In this document: one piece after another, positions 4,739 to 7,310 of the stretch
How positions within the stretch are numbered: position 1 is the stretch's first letter
Layout: each line of letters opens with the position of its first letter
From: Acidobacteria bacterium AH-259-L09
GTDB lineage: Bacteria; Acidobacteriota; UBA6911; RPQK01
Direction of reading: 5' to 3'
Length of the DNA stretch: 7,310 nucleotides
NCBI GenBank assembly: GCA_027717875.1
Contig: JALLOL010000121.1
Location: forward strand, 1 to 7,310
The notes under the pieces: generated by a model
What the model saw: only the letters and a program-made list of their open reading frames with translations
Database searches by the model: none
What the model was told of the DNA's origin: nothing
Position numbers and translations under genes: made by a program

Positions 4739-5743
4739 ATGGGTAGTATGAGCAAAAGTACTCCAGAGGAATACAAGGCGGTCAGAGATGCCGTTGGGTT
4801 TCTTGATCTGTCCGACCGCGGAAAGATCGAAGTCACCGGAGCCGACCGGGTAACGTTCCTTCATTCAATGCTCAGCAATGATGTACAGGAACTTCCCGAA
4901 TGGGCAGGGCGTTACGGGACTTTTTTGACGGCCAGGGGCAAGATCGTCTCTGATTTATTTTACTACAAATTCCCCAATTACCTCATCCTCGACGTGAAGT
5001 CTGACTTGCTATCTAAGACCATCCAGACATTGGAAAAATACATCGTCATGGATGAGGTTTATCTTAAAGATATTTCCAGTGACACAGAGCACTTTTCTCT
5101 TCAGGGTCCACTTTCTTTGGATTTGCTTAGAGAACTTTTCTCGAATTCTGGACCCTCCACCCAATATGCCGTGCAGGAAGCTAAGTGGAACAAAATGATA
5201 TTGTGGCTGATTCGAAAGGATGAGCTGGCTGAGCCGGGCTTCGAGGTGGTTGTGCCCCGGGAGGTCGCTTCTTCCGTGCGGGAGGCTATCCTGGAGAAAG
5301 GGTGCGGCTTTGGTCTACGCCAGGTCGGCCCAGAGGCGCGCAATATTTTGCGGCTGGAGGCGGGAATACCCTGGTACGGTGCCGACATGGATGAAAATCG
5401 CTACCCGATGGAAGCCCGCCTGGACGAGGCGATTAGTTTGACAAAGGGCTGCTATATCGGACAGGAAGTGGTTGCCAAGGCCACCCACATTGGAGGTGTG
5501 GGTAATCTTTTGATGGGGCTCAAGCTCAAAGGAAACTCGGTCCCCGCCAAAGATTCACGCGTCCTCAATGCAGACGCAAAACAGATCGGCGCTGTTACCA
5601 GCGCTGTTTCTTCTCCCCGCTTTGAATGTCCTATCGCTTTCGCCTACCTTAAGCGTGCTTTCGCCCGGTCCGGGGAGGTTTACCAGGTGGAAGTTGGAGA
5701 AGGCAAATCCGTTCCTGCGGAAGTTGTAGACAAGTTTGTGTGA
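4739..5743 (+). CDS. ygfZ: YgfZ/GcvT-fold folate-binding protein
   Basis: A 334-residue protein with the YgfZ signature K-G-C-Y-I-G-Q-E at 236-243 (C238), preceded by R-L-E-A-G-I-P-W-Y-G-A-D-M and P-M-E-A-R-L, both typical of the aminomethyltransferase-like folate-binding fold. The N-terminal part has the usual S-D-R-G-K-I-E-V-T-G-A-D-R-V-T-F-L-H. In E. coli YgfZ (also the IBA57 family) binds tetrahydrofolate and supports assembly or repair of certain Fe-S enzymes; it is not a glycine-cleavage T protein. ATG at 4739 and ATG at 4748 are both possible, without a good ribosome-binding site for either. The perfect 11-base inverted repeat GCGGTAACCGC (4718-4728) lies just upstream. The phosphatase gene follows 11 bases after the stop, so the two are probably one operon. 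FolB (folate) and an A-type Fe-S carrier are encoded nearby. Confidence 0.92.
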   Translation: MGSMSKSTPEEYKAVRDAVGFLDLSDRGKIEVTGADRVTFLHSMLSNDVQELPEWAGRYGTFLTARGKIVSDLFYYKFPNYLILDVKSDLLSKTIQTLEKYIVMDEVYLKDISSDTEHFSLQGPLSLDLLRELFSNSGPSTQYAVQEAKWNKMILWLIRKDELAEPGFEVVVPREVASSVREAILEKGCGFGLRQVGPEARNILRLEAGIPWYGADMDENRYPMEARLDEAISLTKGCYIGQEVVAKATHIGGVGNLLMGLKLKGNSVPAKDSRVLNADAKQIGAVTSAVSSPRFECPIAFAYLKRAFARSGEVYQVEVGEGKSVPAEVVDKFV

Positions 5744-5754
5744 GGGTGCCTCCT

Positions 5755-6675
5755 ATGAAGAAAGAACAGAGCGAAAGATTGGCTGAACTGGCTGGAATGC
5801 CCTTGCATGAAATTGGGCAGGAGTTCATCTCCATCGCCGAGATGCAGCGGCGCATCATGCCGGACCCCGAGCGCCTGGAAGTATTCGGCGAGTACGACAT
5901 CTTTGGTATGACGCTTCCCATTGGTGTGGTTGGAGGGGACTTCTACCACTTCATTGATTTAGCGGAGAGGTTCGGCATACAAGATAAAATGGGTATCGCC
6001 ATCGCCGATGCCTCCGGCCATGGTCTGCCGGCGGCCATGCTGATACGTGATTTCAATACTGCATTATACATGGGTATATCGTTCCAGTCTTATTACGTGC
6101 AGGACACGACACCCCTGCTTTTTACGAAAATTAATCGGCGGATGTATCGGTCTTCTCAGGAGAATCAGTTCATCTCGGCCTTCTATGGTGAACTTCGCCT
6201 GAACGGGATACTTCGCTACATCAATGCCGGGCACTACAGTCCCTTCCTCTTCAAAGAGCGAGAAATTGTACCGCTCGACGTGGGTGGCCCGCTATTAGGC
6301 GCTTTCCGAAGGGTCCCGGCGGAGTACGAGGTGGGAGAGGTTCTTCTAGAAGCAGAGGACGTGCTCGTCTGCTACACCGATGGTATTGTCGAGGCAGTTA
6401 ATGGAACAGAGGAATATGGAATTGATCGTTTAAAGAAGGTGATTCAAGGAAGTCGCCAGAGAAGCTCACGAGAAATTTTTGAAGCCGTCATTGAAGATGT
6501 TGAGAACTTTAGTCGGGAAAGCGGGCAAAATGACGATCGAACCCTTGTTGTCATCAAGCTGAAAGGAGTCAGGAGTCAGGAGCCAGGAGTCGGGAGCCAG
6601 GAGTCAGGAGTCGGGAGCCAGGAGCCAGGAGCCAATATATCCGTGAAAATCCGTTCAGATCTGTGTGATCCGTGA
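5755..6675 (+). CDS. SpoIIE/RsbU-type PP2C serine phosphatase with a repeat-derived C-terminal tail
   Basis: A 306-residue protein, almost all of it one PPM/SpoIIE catalytic domain. The metal-binding motifs are intact: V-G-G-D-F-Y (D62), A-D-A-S-G-H-G-L-P-A-A (D85), I-N-A-G-H-Y-S-P (156-163), Y-T-D-G-I-V-E-A (D209) and N-D-D-R-T-L-V-V (D260/D261). Such enzymes dephosphorylate anti-sigma-factor antagonists in partner-switching pathways; no sensor domain, antagonist or anti-sigma gene is seen here, and only about 45 residues precede the domain. ATG at 5755 is chosen over GTG at 5740 because GAGGG lies seven bases upstream. The domain ends near residue 269 (V-V-I-K-L). The rest is encoded by a heptamer array (6564-6633) and the first unit of a 53-bp duplication, so the tail looks acquired by read-through. 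Confidence 0.9.
   Translation: MKKEQSERLAELAGMPLHEIGQEFISIAEMQRRIMPDPERLEVFGEYDIFGMTLPIGVVGGDFYHFIDLAERFGIQDKMGIAIADASGHGLPAAMLIRDFNTALYMGISFQSYYVQDTTPLLFTKINRRMYRSSQENQFISAFYGELRLNGILRYINAGHYSPFLFKEREIVPLDVGGPLLGAFRRVPAEYEVGEVLLEAEDVLVCYTDGIVEAVNGTEEYGIDRLKKVIQGSRQRSSREIFEAVIEDVENFSRESGQNDDRTLVVIKLKGVRSQEPGVGSQESGVGSQEPGANISVKIRSDLCDP
6564..6633 (+). repeat. Ten-unit heptamer array inside the phosphatase 3' end
   Basis: Ten uninterrupted 7-bp units with consensus (A/G)GGAG(T/C)C. Variation is confined to the first and sixth positions and consists only of transitions. Because 7 is not a multiple of 3, gain or loss of a unit would change the reading frame and the C-terminus of the phosphatase, though not its catalytic domain. 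The array encodes a Gly-Ser-Gln-Glu-Pro-rich tail. Confidence 0.95.
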
Positions 6676-6739
6676 TCCCAGAATTCAATATGTCCGCGAC
6701 AATTGGCTCGGATCCGTGTGATCTGCGATCCCAGAATTT
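6634..6739 (+). repeat. Diverged 53-bp tandem duplication
   Basis: Units 6634-6686 and 6687-6739 are both 53 bases long and match at 42 positions without gaps; 9 of the 11 differences are transitions. Both end in GATCCCAGAATT plus C or T, and both contain a GTGTGATC core. The first unit encodes the end of the phosphatase (stop at 6673-6675) and the second is intergenic. No promoter or stable hairpin is evident in it. Confidence 0.85.
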
Positions 6740-6777
6740 AGCAGTTGAGACGCGCAGGCGAAAAAAGCGGAACTTAA

Positions 6778-6845
6778 CTTAGAACTTGAAACCTGAAACC
6801 TGAAACCTGAAACCTGAAACCTGGAACTTGGAACCTGAAACTTGA
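6778..6845. repeat. Second heptamer array, intergenic
   Basis: Nine tandem 7-bp units from 6778 to 6840 plus a partial one to 6845. The consensus is CCTGAAA: four perfect copies at 6792-6819, flanked by variants such as CTTGAAA, CCTGGAA, CTTGGAA and CTTAGAA, again differing by transitions. It lies between the phosphatase and the convergent TPR gene and ends five bases before the TPR stop codon. Its unit is unrelated to the AGGAGTC array. Confidence 0.95.
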
Positions 6846-6849
6846 CCGC

Positions 6850-7272
6850 TCATCGCTCCTCGCGCAACGCGTGGGTGATTTCCTCGAGCAGTTGCCTTAG
6901 TCGGGGGTTGCGGGGAAAGCGGCGGATTCCTTTTTCAACGACGGTCCGTGCCTTATCCCTCATCTTTTTCTTCTGGTAGGCTCGTCCCAGCAAAAAATAG
7001 GCCTGAGGAAAAGAGGCCTTCTCTTGGACCGCTCTTCGCAGATAGGCAATGGCGTTCTCAAGGTTTTTCAAGCGTAGATAGGTGATCCCGACATAGTAAT
7101 TGAGAAGCGGATCATCGGGTTTTTCTCGGTGAAGCTCCCGAAAAACTGACAGTGCTTCCTCATACCGGGCATCGACAGCCAGTGAGATCCCCTTGTCCAG
7201 TTCATTTTCATTTGCGCTGGAAAAACCGATGGCGGAAATAGTGAAGAAACAGAAAAACAGGATGCCCTGCAC
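6850..7272 (-). CDS. Secreted tetratricopeptide-repeat protein (start uncertain)
   Basis: From the GTG at 7272 the product has 140 residues. Residues 2-20 are hydrophobic and end in F-S-S-A, which fits a signal peptide cleaved before N-E-N-E, so it is probably periplasmic. About three TPR units follow: roughly 24-54 (A-R-Y-E-E-A-L-S-V-F), 55-88 (Y-Y-V-G-I-T-Y-L-R, L-E-N-A-I-A-Y-L) and 89-122 (A-Y-F-L-L-G-R-A-Y, R-D-K-A-R-T-V-V). TPR proteins act as interaction scaffolds; no partner can be named. The GTG has GGAAGG almost touching it and lacks a basic N-terminal region. The same frame is open to the window edge with an Arg just before it, so the true start may lie beyond 7310. The gene is convergent with the phosphatase across the repeat cluster. 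Confidence 0.78.
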   Translation of the reverse strand: MQGILFFCFFTISAIGFSSANENELDKGISLAVDARYEEALSVFRELHREKPDDPLLNYYVGITYLRLKNLENAIAYLRRAVQEKASFPQAYFLLGRAYQKKKMRDKARTVVEKGIRRFPRNPRLRQLLEEITHALREER

Positions 7273-7310
7273 CCTTCCATTTTGGACGGGTCCAGACCAG
7301 AGCGCAACTC

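Noticed and set aside
4688..4864. 59-codon N-terminal extension of the HAD reading frame
   Set aside because: The ATG at 4687 has a strong AAGGAG site and the HAD fold starts right after it; the extension would overlap ygfZ and shows no domain.
6564..6845. CRISPR-like array
   Set aside because: The units are contiguous heptamers or one 53-bp duplication, without regular repeats separated by unique spacers.
7068..7307. 79-codon reverse-strand frame starting near the window end
   Set aside because: It overlaps the TPR protein in another frame and shows no domain; the TPR frame explains this DNA.

Overview
The window holds ten protein-coding genes at high density, of roughly 50% GC by eye, two of them reaching or possibly reaching a window edge. 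It looks like a stretch of bacterial chromosome. The products are ordinary housekeeping proteins (MoeB/MoeZ-type rhodanese, A-type Fe-S carrier, FolB, YgfZ, MBL hydrolase, HAD phosphatase), and no transposase, phage, plasmid, CRISPR, tRNA or rRNA gene is visible. The last gene's likely signal peptide and the membrane-anchored hydrolase fit any bacterium. I cannot name a phylum from the sequence. The repeat-filled intergenic regions suggest an uncultured lineage with many dispersed small repeats, but that is an impression.

Layout. 1-245 (+): C-terminal rhodanese domain of a MoeB/MoeZ-like sulfur-carrier activating enzyme. 352-1011 (-): MobA/MocA-like nucleotidyltransferase, convergent with it, with a palindrome inside its 5' coding end. 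1139-1465 (+): IscA/ErpA-like carrier. 1567-1932 (+): degenerate response-regulator receiver. 1988-2362 (-): FolB, overlapping the end of its upstream neighbour, a membrane-anchored alpha/beta hydrolase (2337-3173, -). 3241-3963 (+): UPF0173-type metallo-hydrolase behind a good promoter. 4001-4687 (-): HAD phosphatase-like protein. 4739-5743 (+): YgfZ, followed 11 bases later by a SpoIIE-type PP2C phosphatase (5755-6675, +). 6850-7272 (-): secreted TPR protein whose frame stays open to the window edge.

Functionally, several genes touch sulfur, Fe-S and folate chemistry: rhodanese/MoeB, MobA-like, IscA, FolB and YgfZ, a folate-binding protein linked to Fe-S enzyme maintenance. They lie on both strands in several transcription units, so this is a neighbourhood theme and not one operon.

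The most unusual content is the small repeats. Three near-perfect 66-68 bp palindromes (936-1001, 1935-2002, 3949-4015) belong to one family with two subfamilies. Two sit at convergent gene ends and supply the same last four residues and stop codon (GVRP-stop) to three unrelated proteins. The third is read through in frame and encodes 22 extra residues at the N-terminus of the MobA-like protein. A second repeat cluster (6564-6845) has a ten-unit heptamer array forming the C-terminal tail of the phosphatase, a diverged 53-bp tandem duplication, and a second, unrelated heptamer array.
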